64,000 nucleotides of DNA, taken from contig NC_087073.1 of NCBI RefSeq assembly GCF_026151205.1, positions 806,001 to 870,000 on the forward strand, in the 5' to 3' direction. Positions 47,141-60,400 of the stretch are shown here, one piece after another; position 1 is the first letter of the stretch, and every line of letters starts with the position of its first letter. A model generated the notes under the pieces. It searched no databases and was not told the DNA's origin. It saw nothing but the letters and a program-made list of their open reading frames with translations. Made by a program: the position numbers and the translations under genes. The stretch comes from Bolinopsis microptera (lineage: Eukaryota; Ctenophora; Tentaculata; Lobata; Bolinopsidae).

Positions 47141-47970
47141 GGGATATTCAGGGATATTCAGGGATATTCAGGGCTATTCAGGGATATTCAGGGCTATTCA
47201 GGGCTATTCAGGGCTATTCAGGGCTATTCAGGGCTATTCAGGGCTATTCAGGGCTATTCAGGGATATTCAGGGCTATTCAGGGCTATTCAGGGATATTCA
47301 GAGATATTCAGGGATATTCAGGGCTATTCAGGGCTATTCAGGGCTATTCAGGGATATTCAGGCATATTCAGGGATATTCAGGGATATTCAGGGATATTCA
47401 GGGATATTCAGGGCTATTCAGGGCTATTCAGGGCTATTCAGGGCTATTCAGGGATATTCAGGGCTATTCAGGGCTATTCAGGGCTATTCAGGGCTATTCA
47501 GGGCTATTCAGGGCTATTCAGGGATATTCAGGGCTATTCAGGGCTATTCAGGGATATTCAGAGATATTCAGGGATATTCAGGGCTATTCAGGGCTATTCA
47601 GGGCTATTCAGGGCTATTCAGGGCTATTCAGGGATATTCAGGGCTATTCAGGGCTATTCAGGGCTATTCAGGGCTATTCAGGGCTATTCAGGGCTATTCA
47701 GGGCTATTCAGGGATATTCAGGGCTATTCAGGGATATTCAGGGATATTCAGGGATATTCAGGGCTATTCAGGGCTATTCAGGGCTATTCAGGGCTATTCA
47801 GGGATATTCAGGGCTATTCAGGGCTATTCAGGGCTATTCAGGGCTATTCAGGGCTATTCAGGGCTATTCAGGGCTATTCAGGGCTATTCAGGGATATTCA
47901 GGGCTATTCAGGGCTATTCAGGGATATTCAGGGCTATTCAGGGCTATTCAGGGATATTCAGGGCTATTCA
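47141..47970. repeat. 10-bp satellite with two letter states, 83 copies
   Basis: Unit gggatattca or gggctattca. Rare variants gagatattca at 47301 and 47561 and ggcatattca at 47361 reveal a duplicated block about 260 bp long. ORFs of about 300 codons in two plus frames (FRAIQGYSGL repeats) are artefacts. Confidence 0.97.
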
Positions 47971-48143
47971 GGGATACCATAACTAGTCTAGATACCAAAA
48001 CTTGTAATCACAATGTTATTACCAGCAAAATATCAAATTAACCAAAGCTCGCTCTATCGTTTGGACGAATATTTCAATCCCATGACTAAAACCATCATAA
48101 CCAACTCTTAAACAATCTGAGCTTATAAACTAACGTTATTTCA

Positions 48144-48457
48144 TCATAAATCAGTCATAATGTCCGAGATATCGTCCAGATCAAGAGTGTATTTAAGAAG
48201 GAGGAAGTAAGAAAAGCCGGGGATGTCAGTAATGAGTTCCTTCTGTCGCTGACTTATTAGCTCCTTAACCAACGCCCTGTAAAGAACTTGACTGTTCTTC
48301 TGGACCATACTCTCAAACCTTATCTTGTTTTGGGCGCGTCTCGCTGCTCTCATCCAATTCCTTTGCAGTCTCTTCCTTCTCCCAACCTCTGAATCTGTGG
48401 GCTCTTCTTTCTCCTCTTCAACTGACGATCCTGTTTCTACCATCTGCTCTTCCGATT
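48144..48457 (-). CDS. Coiled-coil gene, duplicated last exon (downstream copy)
   Basis: Second copy of 50751-51064 with the same acceptor and stop. It is preceded by a nine-copy 23-bp donor array but no copy of the penultimate exon. It could serve as an alternative last exon or be a surplus copy. Confidence 0.65.
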
Positions 48458-51400
48458 CTGATGAGATGATTCGTTAAAATAAAAATATTTATCTTGTGTA
48501 GATCCGATCGAAAATAAATACTTTGTTAGTAGAGATATTGGACAACCGATGTGAGCACATATTACTGACTCTCACCTCCCCACTCCCTGCTAACTCACCT
48601 CCCCACTCCCTGCTAACTCACCTCCCCACTCCCTGCTAACTCACCTCCCCACTCCCTGCTAACTCACCTCCCCACTCCCTGCTAACTCACCTCCCCACTC
48701 CCTGCTAACTCACCTCCCCACTCCCTGCTAACTCACCTCCCCACTCCCTGCTAACTCACCTCCCCACTCCAGAATTTGGACCAGAACACTATAACAGGTC
48801 ACTCTATGACTCGAATTAGCGTGTAGAAATTGCAGCAGCACGCTATGTACACTGCAGGAGCAACTGCAGACACCATTTACATGTTGCAGTATGAGCCAAA
48901 AATCGAGCAATTATCATCCATTGAAGGCTGAGAATTACCACATAAAAAGTGTACTAAGGATCTTGAGATGGCCTGAAACTTGATATGCACCGATAATTGG
49001 GGTAAATGAAAACTTCTACTGTAAAAAGAGATTAATCATCAAGCTATTTCATATCACTGTAGCAACTCATTGATCATCCTTCACCCTAATTCATGTTTTC
49101 CAGCTGCAGACTGAACAAAAGTGTACCTACAGAACGACAATCTTCTGTCTTGGTTCGTGTTTGGAGTTATCACTATCAGAGCAGTAAGCACCAATGATCT
49201 TCTGTCTTGGTTGGTGTTTGGAGTTATCACTATCAGAGCAGTAAGCTAACTCACCTCCCCACTCCCTGCTAATGATCAGCTCGGCAGTGGACTATGGAGT
49301 TAAACGCCAATATGATGGTTAAAAGACGTATAATGGTATGGATTAAGGGAGCTTTTCATTGAAGTAGGTGAGTGGACTGTAGTACTACTGTGACTAGTAG
49401 GTGAGTGGACTGTAGTACTACTGTGACTAGTAGGTGAGTGGACTGTAGTACTACTGTGACTAGTAGGTGAGTGGACTGTAGTACTACTATGACTAGTAGG
49501 TGAGTGGACTGTAGTACTACTGTGACTAGTGAGTGAGTGGACTGTAGTACTACTGTGACTAGTAGGTGAGTGGACTGTAGTACTACTGTGATTAGTAGGT
49601 GAGTGGACTGTAGTACTACTGTGACGTACCTTATCGGACCTTATTTGGACGGACATTACTTGAACGCTGGAGGCCCTAGCGTTCATCTTAATGTCCGTTC
49701 AAATAAAGTCCGTTCAATTAATGTCCGTCCAAGTTAAAGTCCGTTGAATTTTTTTCAAAAAGTTTTTCATTTCGAACTTTTTGTCCAGAATATGACAACT
49801 TTTTATTGAAGTAGGTGAGTAGACTGTAGTACTACTAATACTATGACGTAGTACTTTTTCGCATAACCGCATTTAGGTTTTAGGACACAAGCAAAAATGA
49901 ATCTCATCTTGATGTACTGTAGTGCTACTTGAGGTAACTTAATCTGGGCCGGTGGATAATATCGTGAATATGAAAGATAAGGTTTTTACCATAGCAACAC
50001 TAAAGAGTCCACCTTAAATTAGGCAATATGATGCAAGGAAAACAGCGAATTTTAATTGCAATGTAACAACATCAGAACTTCAGTACAATTAAACATGAAA
50101 CTTTCCCAGTTAAACGAAATATTGGAAACCGAAATCATAAAGGAATAAGACAAAATACTAGGATTTCTCAGGATATATTCCAGTACAATCACGCCTACTT
50201 AAATAGCTGTGAACTCAACCTCACTTTGAGTAGCAAATCACCACACGGGTGAGTGGGTGACATCTTTCAATATCCAGCATTCTGTTACAGAATTTCTGTA
50301 TCCTGAAACTCCGATCACTTCCATTCAATATGTCAACACCTTGGCAATATTGTGAAGCTCTTAACACAAATTCCCCTTTTATGTTTTTGATATAAGTTGC
50401 TTTATCGTTCAAAATTCATCTGGTATACAAGTGTTTGTATTAGAATCACAGTGAAGTCCACATAACTGTTGCAATTTGCATGCTGAGCTTGTGGTCGGCA
50501 GAATATAGAAATATTTACAGGGAAATTTGCATATTCAGGGATATTCAGGGCTATTCAGGGATATTCAGGGCTATTCAGGGATACCATAACTACTCTAGAG
50601 ACCATAACTTATAATCACAATGTTATTACCAGCAAAATATCAAATTAACCAAAGCTCACTCTATCGTTTGGACGAATATTTCAATCCTATGACTAAAACC
50701 ATCATAACCAACTCTTAAACAATCTGAGCTTATAAACTAACGTTATTTCATCATAAATCAGTCATAATGTCCGAGATATCGTCCAGATCAAGAGTGTATT
50801 TAAGAAGGAGGAAGTAAGAAAAGCCGGGGATGTCAGTGATAAGCTCCTTCTGTCGCTGACTTATTAGCTCCTTAACCAACGCCCTGTAAAGAACTTGACT
50901 GTTCTTCTGGACCATACTCTCAAACCTTATCTTGTTTTGGGCGTGTCTCGCTGCTCTCATCCAATTCCTTTGCAGTCTCTTCCTTCTCCCAACCTCAGAG
51001 TCTGTGGGCTCTTCTTTCTCCTCTTCAACTGACGATCCTGTTTCTACCATCTGCTCTTCCGATTCTGATGAGATGATTCGTTAAAATAAAAATATTTATC
51101 TTGTATAGATCCGATCGAAAATAGATAATTTGTTAGTAGAAATATTGAACAACCGATGTGAGCATATATTACTGTCTCTCACCTCCCCACCCCCTGCTAA
51201 CTCACCTCCCCACTCCCTGCTAACTCACCTCCCCACTCCCTGCTAACTCACCTCCCCACTCCCTGCTAACTCACCCCCCCACTCCCTGCTAACTCACCCC
51301 TTCACTCCCTGCTAACTCACCTCCCCACTCCCTGCTAACTCACCTCCCCACTCCCTGCTAACTAACCTCCCCACTCCCTGCTAACTCACCTCCCCACTCC

Positions 51401-54400
51401 CTGCTAACTCACCTCCCCACTCCCTGCTAACTCAACTCCCCACTCCCTGCTAACTCACCTCCCCACTCCCTGCTAACTCACCTCCCCACTCCCTGCTAAC
51501 TAACCTCCCCACTCCCTGCTAACTCACCTCCCCACTCCCTGCTAACTCACCTCCCCACTCCCTGCTAACTCAACTCCCCACTCCCTGCTAACTCACCTCC
51601 CCACTCCCTGCTAACTCACCTCCCCACTCCCTGCTAACTCACCTCCCCACTCCCTGCTAACTCACCTCCCCACTCCCTGCTAACTCACCTCCCCACTCCC
51701 TGCTAACTCACCTCCCCACTCCCTGCTAACTCACCTCCCCACTCCCTGCTAACTCACCTCCCCACTCCCTGCTAACTCACCTCCCCACTCCCTGCTGACT
51801 CACCTCCCCACTCCCTGCTAACTCACCTCCCCACTCCCTGCTAACTCACCTCCCCACTCCCTGCTAACTCACCTCCCCACTCCCTGCTAACTCACCTCCC
51901 CACTCCCTGCTAACTCACCCCCCCCCCTCACTCCCTGCTAACTCACCTCCCCACTCTCTGCTAACTCACCTCCCCACTCCCTGCTAACTCCCCACCCCCT
52001 GCTAACTCACCTCCCCACTCCCTGCTAACTCACCTCCCCACTCCCTGCTAACTCACCTCCCCACTCCCTGCTAACTCACCCCTTCACTCCCTGCTAACTC
52101 ACCTCCCCACTCCCTGCTAACTCACCTCCCCACTCCCTGCTAACTAACCTCCCCACTCCCTGCTAACTCACCTCCCCACTCCCTGCTAACTCACCTCCCC
52201 ACTCCCTGCTAACTCAACTCCCCACTCCCTGCTAACTCACCTCCCCACTCCCTGCTAACTCACCTCCCCACTCCCTGCTAACTCACCTCCCCACTCCCTG
52301 CTAACTCACCTCCCCACTCCCTGCTAACTCACCTCCCCACTCCCTGCTAACTCACCTCCCCACTCCCTGCTAACTCACCTCCCCACTCCCTGCTAACTCA
52401 CCTCCCCACTCCCTGCTAACTCACCTCCCCACTCCCTGCTAACTCACCTCCCCACTCCCTGCTAACTCACCTCCCCACTCCCTGCTGACTCAACTCCCCA
52501 CTCCCTGCTAACTCACCTCCCCACTCCCTGCTAACTAACCTCCCCACTCCCTGCTAACTCACCTCCCCACTCCCTGCTAACTCATCTCCCACTCCCTGCT
52601 AACTCACCTCCCCACTCCCTGCTGACTCACCTCCCCACTCCCTGCTAACTCACCCCCCCCCCCCCCCCCACTCCCTGCTAACTCACCTCCCCACTCCCTG
52701 CTAACTCACCTCCCCACTCCCTGCTAACTCACCTCCCCACTCCCTGCTAACTCACCTCCCCACTCCCTGCTAACTCACCTCCCCACTCCCTGCTAACTCA
52801 CCTCCCCACTCCCTGCTAACTCACCTCCCCACTCCCTGCTAACTCACCTCCCCACTCCCTGCTAACTCACCTCCCCACTCCCTGCTAACTCACCCCCCAC
52901 TCCCTGCTAACTCACCTCCCCACTCCCTGCTAACTCACCTCCCCACTCCCTGCTAACTCACCTCCCCACTCCCTGCTAACTCACCTCCCCACTCCCTGCT
53001 AACTCACCTCCCCACTCCCTGCTAACTCACCTCCCCACTCCCTGCTAACTCACCTCCCCACTCCCTGCTAACTCACCTCCCCACTCCCTGCTAACTCACC
53101 TCCCCACTCCCTGCTAACTCACCTCCCCACTCCCTGCTAACTCATCTCCCCACTCCCTGCTAACTCACCTCCCCACTCCCTGCTAACTCACCTCCACACT
53201 CCCTGCTAACTCACCTCCCCACTCCCTGCTAACTCACCTCCCCACTCCCTGCTAACTCACCTCCCCACTCCCTGCTAACTCACCTCCCCACTCCCTGCTA
53301 ACTCACCTCCCCTCTCCCTGCTAACTCACCTCCCCACTCCCTGCTAACTCACCTCCCCACTCCCTACTAACTCACCTCCCCTCTCCCTGCTAACTCACCT
53401 CCCCACTCCCTGCTAACTCACCTCCCCACTCCCTGCTAACTCACCTCCTCACTCCCTGCTAACTCACCCCCCACTCCCTGCTAACTCACCCCCCACTCCC
53501 TGCTAACTCACCTCCCCACTCCCTGCTAACTCACCTCCCCACTCCCTGCTAACTCACCTCCACACTCCCTGCTAACTCACCTCCCCACTCCCTGCTAACT
53601 AACCTCCCCACTCCCTGCTAACTCACCTCCCCACTCCCTGCTAACTCACCTCCCCACTCCCTGCTAACTCACCTCCCCACTCCCTGCTAACTCACCTCCA
53701 CACTCCCTGCTAACTCACCTCCCCACTCCCTGCTAACTAACCTCCCCACTCCCTGCTAACTCACCTCCCCACTCCCTGCTAACTCACCTCCCCACTCCCT
53801 GCTAACTCACCTCCCCACTCCCTGCTAACTCACCTCCCCACTCCCTGCTAACTCACCTCCCCACTCCCTGCTAACTCACCTCCCCACTCCCTGCTAACTC
53901 ACCTCCCCACTCCCTGCTAACTCACCTCCCCACTCCCTGCTAACTCACCTCCCCACTCCCTGCTAACTCACCTCCCCACTCCCTGCTAACTCACCTCCCC
54001 ACTCCCTGCTAACTCACCTCCCCACTCCCTGCTAACTCACCTCCCCACTCCCTGCTAACTCACCTCCCCACTCCCTGCTAACTCACCTCCCCACTCCCTG
54101 CTAACTCACCTCCCCACTCCCTGCTAACTCACCTCCCCACTCCCTGCTAACTCACCTCCCCACTCCCTGCTAACTCACCTCCCCACTCCCTGCTAACTCA
54201 CCTCCCCACTCCCTGCTAACTCACCTCCCCACTCCCTGCTAACTCACCTCCCCACTCCCTGCTAACTCACCTCCCCACTCCCTGCTAAGTTTGGCAAGTC
54301 TCTCCTCCTCAGCTTGTCTTTCCCGGGATCTCTCCAGCAGCTGATGCAACTCCTCTTTCACTCTCAGCTCCTTCATACGTTTCATCTCATCTTCTTCTAG

Positions 54401-57400
54401 CAGTCTTAGATCCTCCTCCTGAACAATGAGGGGTTTAGTAAACCATTATAAATTAAACCACATGGTTACTATAGTTACTAGTAACTATAGTAACTAGAAG
54501 CTGGTTACTATAGTAACTAGTAACTGCAGTCTTAGATCCTCCTCCTGAACAATGAGGGGTTCAGTAAACCATTATAAATTAAACCAGAACTCTAATTATT
54601 CTCCTGTTGGGGACCTACTATTCTGTAAGTGTATCAGCATATTAGTAGTCAAAACATTCAGTAACAGAACAGGTTTTCATAAAGCACAAATTATTCTAAC
54701 CTGTTTGAACTGTTCGAGTCTGGCTTGACGTTCCTTCTCATTAAGATGAGCCATCTCGAACAGCCTTATTCTCTGCATATGAACATTATCTCTCTCGCTA
54801 GCCTCGTCAATAATCTTCATCCTCACCCTCATCAGAGCTCTCTGTACAATTTATCATTTTGAAAATACAGCTAAATACAGAGGGTATCGGATTAAAAACA
54901 CGATACAACAAAAGTCTTAGAGTTAGACCTAAGTTACTGAAACTAACCTGTCTCCTCAGCCTGAGCTCTGCCATGGTAACCTTCCTGTATCTGATAATGC
55001 CCTCCTGTTTCTCCCTCACTACCAGTATTCTGAGTCTTCTTTTTTCAGCTGCTTGTAACCTTTTCATCTGCACAGTCGTCAGCGCCTTGCCTGTCAGTGC
55101 ATCTGCCTGGTGGGTACTCATTATTGGCAAATACCATAATTATATCAGATCATATTGAGATTCTTTAAAAGGTTTGAGCACTGTGGCTTCTCAAGACAAC
55201 AAACCTCAAGCCACCAAACTAACTAATAACAACCCCCCCCTAGATAACCAATATAGTTACTAGTAAACTAGTTAGATTCTTGAGAGTTTAAACTCCGCCT
55301 TGAACTTCAAGTTTTATACTTCAATTTGAAGTAGTCCGTGAGTACAAATTAAAACCTAACTTGAATGTCTTACTTTGGTTTGAGAGTCGGGAGACGGAGT
55401 TTCACTATACATCTTGCTTGGAGAAGGGGTCGTTCCACAAGAGTCATTGGCGAGGTAGTCATTTGCTCTGGAGGAGAATCCGGACGAAAGATCATCAACA
55501 ATATCAAAATTCTGGGAGTCAAGCTGAAAAAACGTTAAATATATTCAACTGAGATAGACTAACAGAAATAATGATCGTATCAGTACAGTTTTATTTTATT
55601 TACTTTCACAGTTTTTTGTTAAACTTTCAAGCGGTAAACTAGTTTATTTTCTATATTCTTTCAGACTTTTATTTAAGTCTAGTTAATAGTTATACATTAT
55701 TCTATCATATTTTATTGATCTAAGGTGTAGTATTGCCAGATCCTAGTTAATTTTGTAACGGAGTTTTATACTAACAGGAAACGATGTAACAGAGTCGATA
55801 TATTTTAATGTTGCCATGGGGTGGCAAGTCCCCATACATCGCAGTCCGGTAGTTTCATTGCGTCCTAATATATAAACTACTTACTTACAGAGCCTATTCA
55901 AAAGTTCACAATTAAAACTCACGTCATCCGTATCCAAGTATTCGGACAGGTTTTTGATGGTGTCGAGGAAAACATCAAATGCCTCCTCCGTCAACTCCTC
56001 GTCCGGCAGAGTGTTGACACTGGTGAAGATATCCTTTATCTTCTTCTGAACCTGAACAAGGATAATTTCATCTAGCCTGCACGTGGGCACGCGCGCGCCT
56101 GCTAACAATGTCACCTAGCCTACTGTTGACGACTAACAAGGTATTAATAATGTCACCTAGCCTGCTGGTGACGACTAACAAGGTATTAAAAATGTCACCT
56201 AGCCTGCTGGTGACGACTAACAAAATTAAGGTATTAATAATGTCACCTAGCCTGCTGGTGACGACTAACAAGGTATTAAAAATGTCACCTAGCCTGCTGG
56301 TGACGACTAACAACTAACAAGGTATTAATAATGTCACCTAGCCTGCTGGTGACGACTAACAAGGTATTAAAAATGTCACCTAGCCTGCTGGTGACGACTA
56401 ACAAAATTAAGGTATTAATAATGTCACCTAGCCTGCTGGTGACGACTAACAAGGTATTAAAAATGTCACCTAGCCTGCTGGTGACGACTAACAACTAACA
56501 AGGTATTAATAATGTCACCTAGCCTGCTGGTGACGACTAACAAGGTATTAAAAATGGAATATATACTCAATTTATTCTGCCCCATGTTGTTCAGATCAAT
56601 GTTACAAACCTCTTTTTTATTTTTGGGATCCACTTTAACTTCCATCTCCGTGCTGGTTTCAGGACTTTTTGATTTTGCTTGTTTTGGTGACGATTTCTTT
56701 TTTCCTTTCTTCTTGATCTTGGGCTTCTTTGGTGCTTTGACAACTTTTGGAGGCTGCTGGTCCGACGGAGCAGTTGCCATTTTCGTGATGGATATTTCTG
56801 GTAGAACCGGCTGCAAGAAATGATATTCAATATACATATTATCAGGTAACTTGCTTAATATCATACAGCTAATTAAATAAACTGTTATGAGCTGCTGTTG
56901 GCAACCGTCCAGCAATTACCGGCTCTGGAGTAGGGGGTTGAGCAATGATAGGTATAATGGGTGTTTCGTGTGGGAGTCTGGAACACAAACTAACTGGCTC
57001 TGGAGTAGGGGGTTGAGCAATGATGGGTATAATGGGTGTTTCGTGTGGAGGGATGGGAGTCTGGAACACAAACTAACCGGCTCTGGAGTAGGGGGTTGAG
57101 CAATGATGGGTATAATGGGTGTTTCGTGTGGAGGGATGGGAGTCTGGAACACAAACTAACCGGCTCTGGAGTAGGGGGTTGAGCAATGATGGGTATAACG
57201 GGTGTTTCGTGTGGAGGGATGGGAGTCTGGAACACAAACTAACCGGCTCTGGAGTAGGGGGTTGAGCAATGATGGGTATAATGGGTGTTTCGTGTGGAGG
57301 GATGGGAGTCTGGAACACAAACTAACCGGCTCTGGAGTAGGGGGTTGAGCAATGATGGGTATAATGGGTGTTCGTGTGGGAGTCTGGAACACAAACTAAC

Positions 57401-60400
57401 CGGCTCTGGAGTAGGGGGTTGAGCAATGATGGGTATAATGGGTGTTTCGTGTGGAGGGATGGGAGTCTGGAACACAAACTAACCGGCTCTGGAGTAGGGG
57501 GTTGAGCAATGATGGGTATAATGGGTGTTTCGTGTGGAGGGATGGGAGTCTGGAACAGGATGGTTCCTGAATCTGAGGGTGTAGAAGGGAGAGTGGGCGG
57601 AGGGGACAGAATGGCGCTGTAGGCGTGGTTAGATATGTTGCTTCTTGGGTACGACATCTCGTTTGATCTGTCATCTAGCTCCTCTAAACCTCTTGCTAGA
57701 TCTGTTTTGCCTGATGAATTGAGGTTGTTATGAGAGAGAAGAAGACGATCTACATTCCACAGATTTAGCTACTCAAACTCATTAGTCAGTCAGCATGCTC
57801 ACTTTCCTCCAACATTCCACACATTTAGCTACTCAAACTCATTAGTCAGTCAGCATGCTCACTTTCCTCCAACAAGTCCTGGTGTTACTAACTGACGGGT
57901 GATGAATAAAAAATGGGACTACATGTTTTTTAGCCCTCAGATTCCACCTGAACAAAATTTTGATATTTTACCACAACCACCAGTTACTCTGAACGATACT
58001 CGAACAGTTTCCGCCCCCATTTGATCAAATTGGTTGATCTTTGTCCCCGATAATGGTCTCGAACTAGGGGAGGGGTCCTATAAAAGTTTTACAGTAAAGC
58101 ACTGTTCGCAGAAGTCGCCTCACAGGTAGTTAAAGCTTCCATACCAAAAAATATTTAGCAGAGAGTATGCCGAATTTTATGCTTAAGACGAGGGTTCAAC
58201 ACCCATCAGCGTAGCTAAAACCAGTAAGAAGATATTTGAGCTCAAAACCACCTGAGGGGTAAAATTTTACCGTGCGAAAGATCGAGGCTAGGTCAACTAT
58301 CGGCTTTAGCATGGTCTATAATGGTACCTCGTAAAAATCAAAGTGCTTGAAGCCTTGCCAGGTGTTGTTCCTACAAGAAAATATCCAAAGGGTGGAAGGT
58401 GGTTCGTTAGGATGGGGCTAGATCGTATTTTTCTGGGAAAACCACATCTTTATTTGCCATAAGGGCCAATTTCGTCCCAAAAGTTATCGACCAAAGTAAA
58501 TTTTGACAATCTCAACCCATAGAAGACTTCTTTAGTATCCTGGCAACACATGTACATGCCCGGAATATGGCTAACAAGCATACATGGGCCCTAGATCGTA
58601 TTTTTCTATGAAAACCACATCTTTATTTGCCATAGGGTTAATTTCGTCCCAAAAGTGATCGACCAAAGTAAATTTTGACAATCTCAACCCATAGAAGACT
58701 TCTTTAGTATCCTGGCAACACATGTACATGCCCGGAATATGGCTAACAAGCATACATGGGCCCTAGGGCACAAAAGAAGAGACTGCGCCAACACGATTTT
58801 AGGCCCAACTGTACAGACGAATTTTTTAGCTTGAAGAAAGAAGCCCTCCTGAACCGATCAAAATGGGCTCATGGGCGCTTGTCATTGACCATACTTGTTC
58901 AAAATTGCCCGCTTCACAACGCTGTTTCATTGGTTTGAACCAAAAATAGTTTTATCGACACTAAAAAGACCTTTGAAAAAAGTCCCATTTTTTAGTCATC
59001 ACCCGTTATACAGCAATGATTTACAGAATTGACATGTGAAATCTACCCTATATCTAGCACATTTATGAGTCAATTAAATTCTACAAGGTTTACAAGGTTT
59101 ACAAAAAGTTTACAAAAAATAGATCTAAATTACAGTGAGATAATGTCAGATCAGCATAGCTAAAGGTCAAAGTCCGAAATCCAAATAGAAAATCCGTTAC
59201 CATTAAGGTGTTTGATGAGTGTAAAGAAAAAGTGAAAATGAAGGGGCTGTGGAGGAAATGTGATATCCCGTACTGAGACACTAATGTTCGTGTTTCTTCT
59301 TTATAGGGAATCGTGTTCTGCACAGCTGAGCGACGAACTTGGTGAATTCCACTATGTGCTCCGGTAGAAAGAGGCTCTTCTGATGGATCACATCACTACT
59401 GATGGATCACATCACTAATTATACGTCACTAATTAGTGATATGATCTGACCCCTGATAATTTGGGGCCCCCCTATGTATAACTATACCACCACTAGGTGT
59501 CACTGCACAGTTAATACCTGTCGAGTCAGGAGAAGAGTTGGCACTCCGCCAACCAGGCCGGCACCAGTCCTGTTCATTCTCGTCCGTCTCAGTTACCTGG
59601 GATGGAGACCACTACAGATTTTCATCTTAAAGTTAAAATTGCATCACTATTATTATAATTAATATTTGACTGTAATCATGTAAAAATCGTTGACACATAG
59701 CAGTAACATTAGTTATTTACTTTTTTAGTTAAAAACGTGATGATTACTCATCATGTCTATGATCAGGCGAGTCCTTGTGAATTCATTAATCATTTAATTT
59801 TCTAAAGAACTAGTAAATAATTAAGTAAGCAAGCAAAATCGTGCGGTTGCTAGCCGTCGGGCCAACAACATTACTGCTTCAGCCAGCGTTAATGCTTCAA
59901 ATAATTGCATTTTGACACAGCACATGCTAAAACACAAACCTTAGAAATAAAAGGAAGACTATTTAGTCTAATTCTATAAAAGGAAAGAATCCTAACCTTA
60001 TTAAGAGGTTGATCTACCGCTAGAGAAGTTGTAGATGCTGAAGAAGTGTAACCAAGGTAACGAGGATGTGCTGTAGATTTATTGGGTTGCAGGGATGTAG
60101 AGGTAGGGTGGGATAGCCTAGAGCAGATACTAGTGCTTGTACTGATCGAATCCTGGGGGCTGAGACATGTACACAGAACATGCTACATGCAGGACATGCT
60201 CAATGCTTGTAATGCTTATTAAACAATGCTTATTTTAGAGAACTGTGAGCGGTCTGTAGTCAGGTAGTCTTGTAATGAGGCTGACATCTAAAAGACTGAC
60301 CGGTGAGTGACTAACTGATTAAAAGCTCAATTATCAAAATAAAAGTTTGATTGTGAATATGATTCATGCTGATGTAGTGTAATATGATTCATGCTGATGT

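Larger units (their letters stand above)
45109..48770. repeat. Tandem segmental duplication, copy 1
   Basis: Starts aatttggaccagaacactat and ends in a nine-copy 23-bp array. The same order of sequence is found from 48773. Copy 1 contains a hAT-like insertion and a long 10-bp array not matched in copy 2. The junction lies directly after a 23-bp repeat, suggesting unequal exchange involving that array. Confidence 0.92.
48773..54286. repeat. Tandem segmental duplication, copy 2
   Basis: Same sequence order as 45109-48770. Differences: a 33-bp array expanded to eight copies, no hAT-like insertion, four instead of 83 copies of the 10-bp repeat, and about 135 instead of nine copies of the 23-bp repeat. 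Confidence 0.92.

Noticed and set aside
47083-48041. Two overlapping ORFs of about 300 codons
   Set aside because: Produced by a 10-bp satellite whose 30-bp triple period is open in two frames.
49300-49686. 128-codon ORF with 11-residue repeats
   Set aside because: 33-bp satellite artefact.
58190-58205. tRNA B-box-like ggttcaacacc
   Set aside because: No A-box at proper spacing and no cloverleaf; lies inside a transposon.
58571-58938. 60-codon ORFs on both strands
   Set aside because: Within the duplicated block of a non-autonomous transposon.
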